A stretch of DNA of 64,000 nt from Campylobacter_A concisus_Y (GTDB lineage: Bacteria > Campylobacterota > Campylobacteria > Campylobacterales > Campylobacteraceae). Positions 19,601 to 28,303 of this stretch are shown here, piece after piece. Position 1 is the first letter of the stretch. Every line of letters begins with the position of its first letter. The position numbers and the translations under genes are program-made. The notes below the pieces were generated by a model, which saw only the letters and a list, made by a program, of their open reading frames with translations, ran no database searches and was not told the DNA's origin. Location: contig NZ_CABPTY010000002.1 of assembly GCF_902460415.1 (NCBI RefSeq), positions 326,389 through 390,388 of the forward strand, read 5' to 3'.

Positions 19601-20509
19601 TTAAAGTTTTATTCTCTCCAACAAAAATTCATTGCATTTTAATAAATCTACCGTATATTTTACGTTATGAATTCTGGAATCTATGTCTATGGAAGTAATT
19701 TTTGGAAATTTATTATCTACATTAAAAAATAAAATTTTATCTATTTTAAATTTTAATAGTTCTACTTGGAAATTTGATTTATAGCCATACGAAAAAAGCT
19801 TTTTATAAAATGATTCTACGTCGGCGACCTTTACTTCTATACTCTTTATGATGTCCTCAACACTAAGTCCTTGCGAATTTATAGATAAAGAGTATACTGC
19901 GAGATATAATTTTTCTTTAGTTGTATAAAGTTGATAAGCAGATGAAATTGTAACATGTGGCGATTTTGAAGCTTTATACGTTTTAATCTCAACAGCGCAG
20001 TCATTAAATAAAAAGTCTTGTTTATCAAAATCTGCCCCAACCCAAGAACTTAATGCCTCTTCAAAACCAACTTGTTTAGCTGCAATATTATTTAAAAAAC
20101 TAAGTTCACCAAATAGCCCCATTTGCCTTTCTGCCCCAAAATCATCATCATTTGAAATAAAAAATTTTTTCCATTTTAGGAGTCTTGTTTCTATATTGTC
20201 TAAAACATTTTCATTATTATTGCAAGTATTTAAAAGAGAAATAATATCGTTGCAAACCAATACAAATAGTTGCCAATTGGAATTATCGTTTAGTGCTATA
20301 TAAAATTTGGTACCATCTTTAAAATCTTTTCTTAGTGTATTTAAACCAATAAATTTTATACTCTTTTTACTAGTTTTTATACAAAAATCTAGTTCAATGC
20401 CAAAAGTATATCTTCCATCCAAATCCACTACCCAAAAAATATCATATCTATTGTCACCATTAACCCTTCTTCTGGTATTGTTTTTCATATCATTCCAAGG
20501 ATTAATCAT
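19601..20509 (-). CDS. PD-(D/E)XK-motif protein (DUF4420 type), predicted restriction nuclease
   Basis: The 302-residue protein has the DUF4420 pattern: ERQMGLFGELSFLNNI with catalytic-type Glu at about residue 135, WVGADFDKQDF at about 160 and CAVEIKTYKAS at about 170, i.e. E...D...ExK of a PD-(D/E)XK nuclease. It overlaps the Z1 gene by 8 bp. It is the likely DNA-cutting subunit of the operon (inference). Confidence 0.8.
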   Translation of the reverse strand: MINPWNDMKNNTRRRVNGDNRYDIFWVVDLDGRYTFGIELDFCIKTSKKSIKFIGLNTLRKDFKDGTKFYIALNDNSNWQLFVLVCNDIISLLNTCNNNENVLDNIETRLLKWKKFFISNDDDFGAERQMGLFGELSFLNNIAAKQVGFEEALSSWVGADFDKQDFLFNDCAVEIKTYKASKSPHVTISSAYQLYTTKEKLYLAVYSLSINSQGLSVEDIIKSIEVKVADVESFYKKLFSYGYKSNFQVELLKFKIDKILFFNVDNKFPKITSIDIDSRIHNVKYTVDLLKCNEFLLERIKL

Positions 20510-23165
20510 CTTGCTCTTCTAATTCTTCAAATTCCAAAAGCATCTCTTCTTGGCGTACTTTATTGATTAAATATTTAATAGTTTGAGAGCTACTACAAAC
20601 ACCATTATTGGGAAAACAAACGCCATAGGCTGGCAATATATCGCAACCAAATCCGATTTGATTATTTTTGGTGTCTAATATATGCAACATTAAAATTGGG
20701 TTTTTTAAATTTTTTCTTAAAAATGAAGGTCTATCGCCTCTTTTTTCTTTCTTGCTTTGTTCGTAAATTTTGTCATCTAGCAATGCTTTTTCCGGATCTT
20801 CTGCCGATAGTTTTCTATTCCCAAGTTCTATATAATCACTCTTGTCTTGCAATTTTGAGCGCTCTTCCATATTTATCCCAAATTTTTCTAAAAACCCACC
20901 CTTTCCGCCATAAAGAACAACATCCCACATTGTATTCTTATCTTCCAGATACGCCCTTATAAAATCTAACTGCATATGTGCTTTTATAACACTAAAGTTA
21001 TTTATAAAATTTAATATTTCTATTTTATCTATATTTTTATATATAGTGGCGCTTCCTTTTTTACTACCTCTATTAAGTGATTCTATAAACTTTTTTAAAA
21101 TATTTAAATTATTATTGTGCAGTTGTGGGTTCTTAGCAAATCTTACGGTTTCTATTAGCTTTCCACTTAAATCCAACGAAATACATTTTTCTTCAGCGTT
21201 TTTCATCTTATTTCTAGCCGTAATTTGTAGTTGACTTTTTGGGTCTTGTCTGACAGCTAATCCAAAATTATAAGGAGTTAGACCATCTTCTACCATTTCT
21301 TTAAATTTATACATAAGCTCATTCGTAGCCTCAATAATAAATTTAAAATAGTTTTGAATATCTTTTGGCATATAAATTTTACATAAATCCTCATAGCCTT
21401 GTCTATACCCGAACCATCTACCCATCTGCATAAGCGTATCATAGAATATTGTACTTCTTATAAAATAACTAACACTGAGTCCTTCTAGAGTAAAGCCACG
21501 TGACAGGCTAAGTCCTCCAACCGCAATGACATTTATTCTTTCGCCAGTATTATATTTAAGCGGCTTCTTACTCTTTTGGTGAACCTCTATTACTAGAATA
21601 CTAGTTGCAATTTCAGATAATTTTTTTGAAATCTCTAACCATGAGAATTCAATATCAAATTTTGTCTCAAAAATATTCTTTAAGTTTAGTATCAAGCTAC
21701 TTTGTTTTACCGAATTTGGAAGTAAAATAAAAGCATTAATATCATTTTTTAACGCTTTTAAATATTCATCTATCAAACATGCAATTTTTTCGTGTACATC
21801 AGAAAAGCGACTAATATTAACAAGCATACTATTATGCTTAATTTGACCCCTTAAATCCCTTGTTGCCACATTTAGTATAAATACATTTATAGCCTCGTAT
21901 AGACTTTGTGGCAATTCGGATATAAGGTGATCTTTTTTATGTTTTAAAGGAATTTTTTCATCATAATCATTAATATCTATTAAATATTTATCAGGATTAT
22001 CTATAAAAATCTTTTCGGCGCCGAAATAATTAGTCGGTGCATCAAGGGCATATATAAAATCTCTTGGAAAAAGATCTTTAGAGATATGCTCATTCATATT
22101 TTTAATCTTTACACTTTGCTCATCCTCTATTGTATGATCTATAAAAATATTTGCATAAGGTGTGGCAGTGTATGCAACATAGGAGCTTTTTTCAAAAAGT
22201 TCCAAAAGGGCTCTCAGCTCTTTATTTATGGTAGTTGGGTCGCTTTGTTCTTTTGTATTTATGGAGGCATAGTCAGACTCGTCGTCTATCAGCAACATGG
22301 CATGTTTTGAAATTTTATTACTATAATGAGATTTGATCCATGTTATGACATTAGAAAGAGTGCTCGCATTTTTCTTAATAACTAAAAGTACGGGTGTATT
22401 GATATTATCAAAATTTATACCTTGTGAATTTTTATGTGCGTCTCTTGTATTAAAATCGCTTATTTCCGTAGTCAAGCTAATAGGTTGCATTCTATTTGCA
22501 TTAGGCAGATCATCAAGCCCAACCCCGACTATTTTTGAGTCATTTTTACCAACAAAAGCCTCATTTATACGAATTTGGGTCTGGTTTCTAAGATTGTTTT
22601 TATCTCCAGCAACAATAACTATAAATTTATAACCAATATCGGCAGCCTTACATATCAATGAAGCGTAATTTGAAGTTTTGCCAGATTGAACATGACCCAC
22701 AACCATACCGTATACACTAAATTTATTCTCTCTCGGATCTCCAATTTGATTCATTATCATATCAGTATCATCATTTACAGTTTTAATGACTTGCGGAGGC
22801 AAGAAGTTTTTATAAAATTTTTCCAATCTATCCCAGTAAAAATTACTATTATTGGCTTTTGTGTTTATGCTATACCAAGACGTATTGCGTCGTTTTTGTT
22901 CATCGCCTTTTATTACTAAGCCCGTACTCATCCTTACATTAAAATATTTCTCTAAGTCGTCTTTTAGTTTTTCATAATCATTATCTGAAAAATCGCCGTC
23001 TTGGTTAAATATATCAACTTTAATGTCGGACTTAATAAATCTTTTTACTCGAGATATTTCGTTGTCAATATCTTCCTCTTGTAAAACCTCATTCTGTTTA
23101 GAGTACTTGTTGGTCAAACTACTTTTTGAAAAATTAAAAACTTCTTCATAAAAACTACATTCCAT
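20502..23165 (-). CDS. Z1-domain ATPase (SF2-helicase-like restriction component)
   Basis: The 887-residue protein has helicase-like motifs in order: Walker A GHVQSGKTSNYASL (about residue 130), Walker B MLLIDDESDYAS (about 295), GGLSLSRGFTLEGL (about 550) and an arginine-finger-like QMGRWFGYRQGYEDL (about 580). This is the Z1 family of SF2-like ATPases that occur next to GHKL ATPases and methylases in predicted restriction systems. It overlaps both neighbours (11 bp and 8 bp), so the products are probably made in fixed ratio and form a complex. Confidence 0.85.
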   Translation of the reverse strand: MECSFYEEVFNFSKSSLTNKYSKQNEVLQEEDIDNEISRVKRFIKSDIKVDIFNQDGDFSDNDYEKLKDDLEKYFNVRMSTGLVIKGDEQKRRNTSWYSINTKANNSNFYWDRLEKFYKNFLPPQVIKTVNDDTDMIMNQIGDPRENKFSVYGMVVGHVQSGKTSNYASLICKAADIGYKFIVIVAGDKNNLRNQTQIRINEAFVGKNDSKIVGVGLDDLPNANRMQPISLTTEISDFNTRDAHKNSQGINFDNINTPVLLVIKKNASTLSNVITWIKSHYSNKISKHAMLLIDDESDYASINTKEQSDPTTINKELRALLELFEKSSYVAYTATPYANIFIDHTIEDEQSVKIKNMNEHISKDLFPRDFIYALDAPTNYFGAEKIFIDNPDKYLIDINDYDEKIPLKHKKDHLISELPQSLYEAINVFILNVATRDLRGQIKHNSMLVNISRFSDVHEKIACLIDEYLKALKNDINAFILLPNSVKQSSLILNLKNIFETKFDIEFSWLEISKKLSEIATSILVIEVHQKSKKPLKYNTGERINVIAVGGLSLSRGFTLEGLSVSYFIRSTIFYDTLMQMGRWFGYRQGYEDLCKIYMPKDIQNYFKFIIEATNELMYKFKEMVEDGLTPYNFGLAVRQDPKSQLQITARNKMKNAEEKCISLDLSGKLIETVRFAKNPQLHNNNLNILKKFIESLNRGSKKGSATIYKNIDKIEILNFINNFSVIKAHMQLDFIRAYLEDKNTMWDVVLYGGKGGFLEKFGINMEERSKLQDKSDYIELGNRKLSAEDPEKALLDDKIYEQSKKEKRGDRPSFLRKNLKNPILMLHILDTKNNQIGFGCDILPAYGVCFPNNGVCSSSQTIKYLINKVRQEEMLLEFEELEEQDD

Positions 23166-24558
23166 CCAACGGCTCCTTATATTTTTTAAAAATCTCTATT
23201 TTTTTAATTTCATCTTCGCTAAGTCCTATATTTTTTAGATATTCCAGTATTTTAACCGCTTCTGTATTTGAAATAATATCCTCTTGCCTAAAATTATGTG
23301 GATTTTGCTGGACCTGTACCTGTATAGCTTCTAATGGTATGCATGCCTCAAGTGATTTTAGGTATAGCTGAAATAGTTCTCTCGTTTGCAAATCCAATAA
23401 ATCTAATAATTTTTGATGCATTGGATTTTCTTTATTTATTGCAAAATAAATTTTGCTATCTTCGCAAACTAAATCCCAAAATCTAGTAACATTTTTGTCA
23501 TTTATTTTACGACCACGAGTAGAAAAGGGCTTTACCCCATCTTTTATGGAGTATAGAGCAACTCTTTTGAGCTCTTCTTTCAAGCCAGCAACTGGATTTG
23601 CGATAGACTTTTTTACATCAATATTCCACAACTCGTCTTGATCGTTTGAAATTTCAATCTTTATGCGAACAAGCTTTGTCGCATCGCTAGATTTTAGAGT
23701 TCCCCACCATTTACCGTAAACAAGTAGCCTGTGGGCTCTGTATAGATAGAAACCTTGAGATTTTATATAGCCACCTCTTCCGCCATATTTTTCCCATTCC
23801 GATGAAGTCACTTTTGAATGATGCGGTAAGATAAATGGGGTAATTTTTATTTCTTTTTCGTTGTATTTAATTATTTCTGTAAATTTTATAAAGGTTGCAT
23901 CATGTGTTGGATTAAACGGATTAAAAGGTATTAACGGATTATTATTGATGGATATTTTTATTTTTCTTGCGCCGTCAGCACCCTCTAAAAATTGATGAAA
24001 AACCAAAGACAAATGCTCTCTTAGTATTTCTAAACATTCTGAAATTTGCTCGATTTTGTCCATATCTTCCCATATGACAAGAGTAGAATTATCGTTTTTA
24101 TAAAAATCTTTAAAAATTTCAAGATTTTTATACTCACTCAACTCAGGCGTCAAAAGTAGCCATTTATCGCTTTTAGAGATATAGTCTAAATCCCATTGCT
24201 TAATATTTATCTGATTACATTTCTTTGATATAACGGTAAGTTTTTTGCATTGAGAAAATGAAGCCGTTTTAAGACCTAAACCAAATTTACCAAGAGCTAT
24301 ATCGTTTCTTCTCTCGTCTGGATTTTTCGAAGATAGTCTCATGGCTTCTACTAGCTCATCTTCATTCATTCCCACACCATTATCTAGAATGCAAAAAAAC
24401 GGTTCAGGATGTTGTATGGCATAAATTTTTATATCATTTGCACTGGCAGATATGCTGTTATCGATAATATCAGCAACTGCCACTTCAAAAGTATATCCTA
24501 TATCACGAAGTGATTTGATAAAATTTGCAACATTTGGATTAATTTCTATCGGATCCAT
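23155..24558 (-). CDS. GHKL (MutL/MORC/Hsp90-like) ATPase of restriction operon
   Basis: The 467-residue protein has the Bergerat ATP-binding motifs: VADIIDNSISASA (N box, with Asp where MutL has catalytic Glu), LDNGVGMNEDEL, and GKFGLGLKTASFSQC. Stand-alone GHKL ATPases of this sort, related to MORC, occur in restriction-modification operons together with Z1 proteins. It overlaps the methylase gene by 20 bp. It probably acts as an ATP-driven clamp or sensor for the nuclease (inference). Confidence 0.85.
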   Translation of the reverse strand: MDPIEINPNVANFIKSLRDIGYTFEVAVADIIDNSISASANDIKIYAIQHPEPFFCILDNGVGMNEDELVEAMRLSSKNPDERRNDIALGKFGLGLKTASFSQCKKLTVISKKCNQINIKQWDLDYISKSDKWLLLTPELSEYKNLEIFKDFYKNDNSTLVIWEDMDKIEQISECLEILREHLSLVFHQFLEGADGARKIKISINNNPLIPFNPFNPTHDATFIKFTEIIKYNEKEIKITPFILPHHSKVTSSEWEKYGGRGGYIKSQGFYLYRAHRLLVYGKWWGTLKSSDATKLVRIKIEISNDQDELWNIDVKKSIANPVAGLKEELKRVALYSIKDGVKPFSTRGRKINDKNVTRFWDLVCEDSKIYFAINKENPMHQKLLDLLDLQTRELFQLYLKSLEACIPLEAIQVQVQQNPHNFRQEDIISNTEAVKILEYLKNIGLSEDEIKKIEIFKKYKEPLDGM

Positions 24559-25564
24559 CCAACACCGCTACAATCTCTTTTGCAATTTTTTCAACCATTG
24601 GCACAACAACAGAATTTCCAGCCTGCTTATACAACTGTGCTCTTGATATGTTTGATGGGAGTATAAAGTCTCTTGAAAAGCCTTGTAAATTAAAGCATTC
24701 TTTTGGGGTTAATCTTCTTATTACACCATCATCTAATATAATTGGTATATTGTGTCCACCTGCACCCATATTTGCAGTTAGAGTAGGGCACACATTTGAT
24801 TTATTAGGGCGAACATAATAGCGTCTATACTGATAAACAATATTTTCATCCACTACACTCTCTATCACTTTACGGTGAATTTTATTATTTTTGTCGTTAT
24901 ATATATCAGTCAAGGTAACGCACGAGTTATCTAGAAAGAATTTTATACTTTTTGGTTTCTTATTTGTTTCCTTGGGAATTTTAAACTTGCTAGATAGTAG
25001 ATTGGCTTGTTTCGTTTCTTTTATATTTTCTTTTATAGGTTTTTCAAATAAATAGTCGTCTTCATCCTTAAAGCCTACAATATAAATTCTTTCCCTTCCC
25101 TGTGGTATATCTGTATACTTTGCAGCGTTTAATATAAATGGTATAAAAGAATATCCAGCTCTTTTTATCTCATTTCTAATGGTTTTAAAAGTTTCACCGT
25201 TATTATGAGAAGCTATGGTTTTAACATTCTCTAAAAAAAAGGCTTTCGGCCTTAACTCTTTTAGTAATCTTGATACTTCAAAAAAAAGCTTACCACGCTC
25301 ATCTTCAAACCCTCTGCCATGTCCAGCAAGTGAAAAGGGCTGACAAGGAAAACCTGCTGTTAATATATCTATATCACTTAAATTTTTACCGTTTAACTTT
25401 TTAACATCTCCTTCAATGAGATTGGTACTGACGTGATTCAATCTGTAAGTTTTACAAGCATCTTTATCAATTTCATTTGCCCATACAACATTACAATTTG
25501 AATTTTTAAATGCTTGGCACACACCACCAACTCCAGCGAATAAACTTCCTACTCTGTAAGTCAC
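24539..25564 (-). CDS. DNA (cytosine-5) methyltransferase
   Basis: The 341-residue enzyme has all main C5-methylase motifs: I SLFAGVGGVCQAF, IV GFPCQPFSLAGHGRGF with the catalytic Cys, VI FFLENVKTI, VIII PQGRERIYIVG, IX RRLTPKECFNLQGF and X QAGNSVVVPM. The short target-recognition region lies at about residues 170-250; specificity cannot be read by eye. It starts at GTG with an AAGG site and is the first gene of the five-gene operon, so it would protect host DNA before the restriction part is made. Confidence 0.93.
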   Translation of the reverse strand: MTYRVGSLFAGVGGVCQAFKNSNCNVVWANEIDKDACKTYRLNHVSTNLIEGDVKKLNGKNLSDIDILTAGFPCQPFSLAGHGRGFEDERGKLFFEVSRLLKELRPKAFFLENVKTIASHNNGETFKTIRNEIKRAGYSFIPFILNAAKYTDIPQGRERIYIVGFKDEDDYLFEKPIKENIKETKQANLLSSKFKIPKETNKKPKSIKFFLDNSCVTLTDIYNDKNNKIHRKVIESVVDENIVYQYRRYYVRPNKSNVCPTLTANMGAGGHNIPIILDDGVIRRLTPKECFNLQGFSRDFILPSNISRAQLYKQAGNSVVVPMVEKIAKEIVAVLDGSDRN

Positions 25565-25588
25565 AAAAAACCTTTTTAATTTTTATGA

Positions 25589-25594
25589 ATTATA
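25589..25594 (-). promoter_or_regulatory. -10 box of the methylase/defence operon
   Basis: TATAAT on the minus strand lies 24 bp before the GTG start of the methylase gene, in an AT-rich context typical of Campylobacter sigma-70 promoters, which often lack a -35. Confidence 0.5.
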
Positions 25595-25651
25595 TAACAA
25601 TACTTATAAAATATAAAAGCATTTAGTTTTAGAGTAGCTAGCCTCAATACT

Positions 25652-25820
25652 GCTTTGCGTATAGTTTGCATTTTTATTCTTTATTTAATACCTAAAATAA
25701 TACTAAATAAGATATAAGAAAGTCTTAAAGCTCATGCTTTAAAATTTAGCCCTATTCATTTTCATACGATACCATCTCTACTTTAGCTTTTAGTGTATTA
25801 GCGTTAATAGGCTTAGCATA
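25652..25820. repeat. direct repeat B: antitoxin-start remnant + spacer + end of GI-1 integrase
   Basis: This second copy of the ~168-bp repeat (other copy 16943-17110) has a broken antitoxin start (minus strand MQTIRKAV instead of MQTIQANF), the same spacer, and the true 3' end of the integrase. The two copies bracket the 8.5-kb defence operon exactly. Confidence 0.85.
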
Positions 25821-27722
25821 AGTATTTAGCAAAATTTTATACTGCTTTTCATGCCCTACTATCTGAGCTATAAGGTTGGCTTCGACCTCACGTTGCACTA
25901 GATAGTCTATAAAGTAGTGCCTAAAAGAGTAGAAAGTCTTTTTAGAGTCTTTGTCTATAAACTTTCTTTGGATCTGGCTTCTAAAAATTTCAGAGAAGTC
26001 CTTATTGCTTACCTTAAATATATTTCCGCTTTTCTTGCTATTAACATATTCTAGTAGGCCTAGATCTATGAGCTTACTATGGATAGGCACAAACCTAATG
26101 CTGTTTTTGGTCTTGGTAGTTTTACCATCATTTGTGTTTATGTTAAAGCAGTAAATTCCATCTTTTAAGACTATATCTTCTTTATGAAGTTGTGTGATCT
26201 CTTTTATCCTCATGCCACTATAAGCAGCTATCATTGTGACGTAGTAGAGCTCACTAGCCTCTATCCTTGAACTTGGTGATTTACCACTTTGTTTGATGTT
26301 AGTTACTATCTCAAAGATCTTCCTAGCTTCTGATGCTTCGTATGGAAGCACTGCCCTTTCACTAGGGTCTATGTCTATCTTGACGTTCATTTTTGCAGTT
26401 ATGCTTTTACCTATATAGCCACTATCAAAGCAGTAGTTAAAAAACTGAATAACCCTTATCATATATTTTTGGATAGTAGGCTCAGAGAGTTTATCGTCCT
26501 TTTCTCCTAGCTTAAGTATCTGAGATAAACTTTTATCTTTATACCTACTCTTTTGAGCTAGCTTAGTTGGAATTTTATAAAGAAGATCTCTAAATTCAAG
26601 CAAGTTATCTCTCGTGATCCTATAAACTGGCGTATCTTCGTTAAAGTATAAAAATAAGAGCTTTTTTACGCCAGTAACTAATCTTTGCGTGTCTGGCGAC
26701 CACTTGTCAGCTCTTTTAGTGTTTGTCTCAAATATCTCGAATGCATCCTTTAAGCTCTTTTGATCTTCTAAATTTAAAGCTGAGAATTGATTACTAGAGC
26801 CAGATGTCGCTTGCAGTACTTGCCTGATCTCGTACTCTTTGGTTATTTTGGCGCTAGGATTAAAAATACTAAAGCTACTATCGTCATCTAATTTTATCTT
26901 GATATTTTTTGGTGGATTTGGATCCAATATGATATCTTCCATGCTTCTATGGTCATTCTTTGTTCTTACTAGCTTTAAATTTGAAGTTGAGCCATACTTT
27001 TGATCTAGTATGGCATAAACCGTCTCGCTAATCCTCTGAGCCATAGCCTTAAGCTGTCCATCCGTAATAGGCAAATAACCGCTATCTTCAAGCTCTTTTA
27101 TATTTTCTTGAAATGAAGCTATGTCCTTAGCGTCAAACGAACTAGGTTTGGCATGTTTGGTTAAGTTATCACTAGAATCATCTTCTAGAAAATATTGCTC
27201 ACGCTTGTCATCAAAGAGCACACTGCTCTTCTCAAGCTTTGATACAAGATAGTTAAGTGTTAGTATGTTTTTCTCTAGAAGAGTTTGCCCTATGTTTTCT
27301 TTATCCTTGCCACCAAGAGCGCCAGCAGTGTTAGTGATATTGCTTATATCCTTAATTAAAATTTGAGGCAGATCACCATCTATCAAACTTTGTTTAAAGT
27401 AGTCATTGAGCGCATTTAGAAATTCTACATCCATCTTCTTATTAAGAAGAGAGTGCTCTTTGATACTCTTGCTAAGCTTTACTTTCATAAACGAATTTAC
27501 AAAAGATTGGATTATGCTATCACTAAGATTCATGTGAACCGCCCTTTTTATCAAGTAAAGATTGTTGTCTAGAATTTTAGCCCTTTTTCTGGCTTTTTCC
27601 AAGAGATTAGTGGATGTGGAGAAGCAAATTTCTCGCTTTTCGTTAAAAAATTTTCTGATGCTTGGAGCAAGTGTGACTCGGTAGTAATATATACCGTTTC
27701 GCTCCCTTAAGTGTTGTCCCAT
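25752..27722 (-). CDS. tyrosine recombinase (integrase) of GI-1
   Basis: The 656-residue recombinase has an N-terminal module typical of Campylobacter tRNA-island integrases (RERNGIYYYRVTLAPSIRKF), a long helical middle, and a C-terminal catalytic domain with box I AAYSGMRIKEITQL (Arg), box II FYSFRHYFIDYL, GHEKQYKILLNTYAKP (His and nucleophile Tyr). Box II has Tyr where the His of HxxR is usual. A TTG start at 27743 is possible, but ATG 27722 begins the conserved part. It lies 106 bp from the right att copy, reading away from it. Its 3' end is duplicated at 17039. Confidence 0.9.
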   Translation of the reverse strand: MGQHLRERNGIYYYRVTLAPSIRKFFNEKREICFSTSTNLLEKARKRAKILDNNLYLIKRAVHMNLSDSIIQSFVNSFMKVKLSKSIKEHSLLNKKMDVEFLNALNDYFKQSLIDGDLPQILIKDISNITNTAGALGGKDKENIGQTLLEKNILTLNYLVSKLEKSSVLFDDKREQYFLEDDSSDNLTKHAKPSSFDAKDIASFQENIKELEDSGYLPITDGQLKAMAQRISETVYAILDQKYGSTSNLKLVRTKNDHRSMEDIILDPNPPKNIKIKLDDDSSFSIFNPSAKITKEYEIRQVLQATSGSSNQFSALNLEDQKSLKDAFEIFETNTKRADKWSPDTQRLVTGVKKLLFLYFNEDTPVYRITRDNLLEFRDLLYKIPTKLAQKSRYKDKSLSQILKLGEKDDKLSEPTIQKYMIRVIQFFNYCFDSGYIGKSITAKMNVKIDIDPSERAVLPYEASEARKIFEIVTNIKQSGKSPSSRIEASELYYVTMIAAYSGMRIKEITQLHKEDIVLKDGIYCFNINTNDGKTTKTKNSIRFVPIHSKLIDLGLLEYVNSKKSGNIFKVSNKDFSEIFRSQIQRKFIDKDSKKTFYSFRHYFIDYLVQREVEANLIAQIVGHEKQYKILLNTYAKPINANTLKAKVEMVSYENE

Positions 27723-27827
27723 ATTTAATAGCCAACCGGTCAAAAATGGAACAGTTTTATGTAATCACTAAGCAAAAAATCGTCTAAAGTGCGTATTTCA
27801 GGCTTTTAGGAGCTCATATAAAAAATC

Positions 27828-27872
27828 CTCATAAGCCGGAGGTCGGGAGTTCAAGTCTCCCCCGTGACACCA
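27828..27872 (+). repeat. att copy 2 (GI-1/GI-2 junction)
   Basis: Identical to 6956-7000 (tRNA-Met 3' end from anticodon loop to CCA). The 5' part of the tRNA is missing, so this is an attachment core, not a tRNA gene. Confidence 0.92.
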
Positions 27873-28060
27873 AAACACACTATTTTAGGCACTAGCAGTG
27901 ATGCTTTTGTTCTTTCCCTTTCTTTAAAATTTCCTTTAAGAGTGGAACACTTAGTTACTAAAGTGGGACAGTCTCTTAAAAATTCCAATGATTATAAAAC
28001 CATCACCCTTTTAATACCATAAAAAATAGATTTGCTTTAAATTTTTACTTCTAGCTTTTT
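27873..28060 (+). repeat. GI-2 left-end repeat (other copy 59720-59905)
   Basis: About 150 bp after the att core are nearly identical to 59720-59870 and the next ~35 bp are similar. It contains TGGAACA and TGGGACA motifs that recur near the integrase starts, and no gene. The rest to 28222 is AT-rich leader DNA. Confidence 0.85.
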
Positions 28061-28222
28061 ATCTATAATCCCCATAAATACGCACTTTTGGCATTTATCC
28101 TTTTACTATTTTTAATTTATTCTTTTTCTAATTATGAATTTTTTTACAAATTTTTGCATTTCTAGCTGAAATTTTTTCCAAAATTGGTGTAATTACTATA
28201 AATATCTTTTAAAAGGATAAAA

Positions 28223-28303
28223 ATGAAAAATTTTTCATTAATAGTAACTAGCACCGCTAGCACGAAAGAAAGTTTACGTAGTGAGGTGATTTGCCATGGC
28301 TAA
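28223..28303 (+). CDS. 26-residue leader peptide overlapping the MobV start
   Basis: ATG at 28223 has an excellent AAAAGGA ribosome site and opens a 26-codon frame (KNFSLIVTSTASTKESLR...) whose TAA lies 8 bp inside the relaxase gene. The relaxase start at 28296 has its own GAGGTGA site within this frame. Such an overlap suggests translational coupling of relaxase synthesis to a short leader; the peptide itself need not function. Confidence 0.45.
   Translation: MKNFSLIVTSTASTKESLRSEVICHG

Larger units (their letters stand above)
7001..27872. mobile_element. genomic island GI-1 (tRNA-Met, mobilisable; flagellar-secretome, toxin-antitoxin and defence cargo)
   Basis: The element is bounded by the tRNA-Met 3' end on the left and an identical 45-bp copy on the right. 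It has its own tyrosine recombinase at the right end, a mobilisation operon (mobC, mobA with nested mobB- and mobD-like genes), a RelE toxin-antitoxin pair, a block of Cj0814-type secreted-protein genes and a five-gene restriction-like operon. No replication or conjugation (mating-pore) genes are seen, so it is best called an integrative mobilisable element. Confidence 0.85.

Noticed and set aside
27828..27872. possible additional tRNA genes at the att copies (also 38928 and 59675)
   Set aside because: Only the 3' 45 nt are present; the acceptor 5' strand and D-arm are missing.
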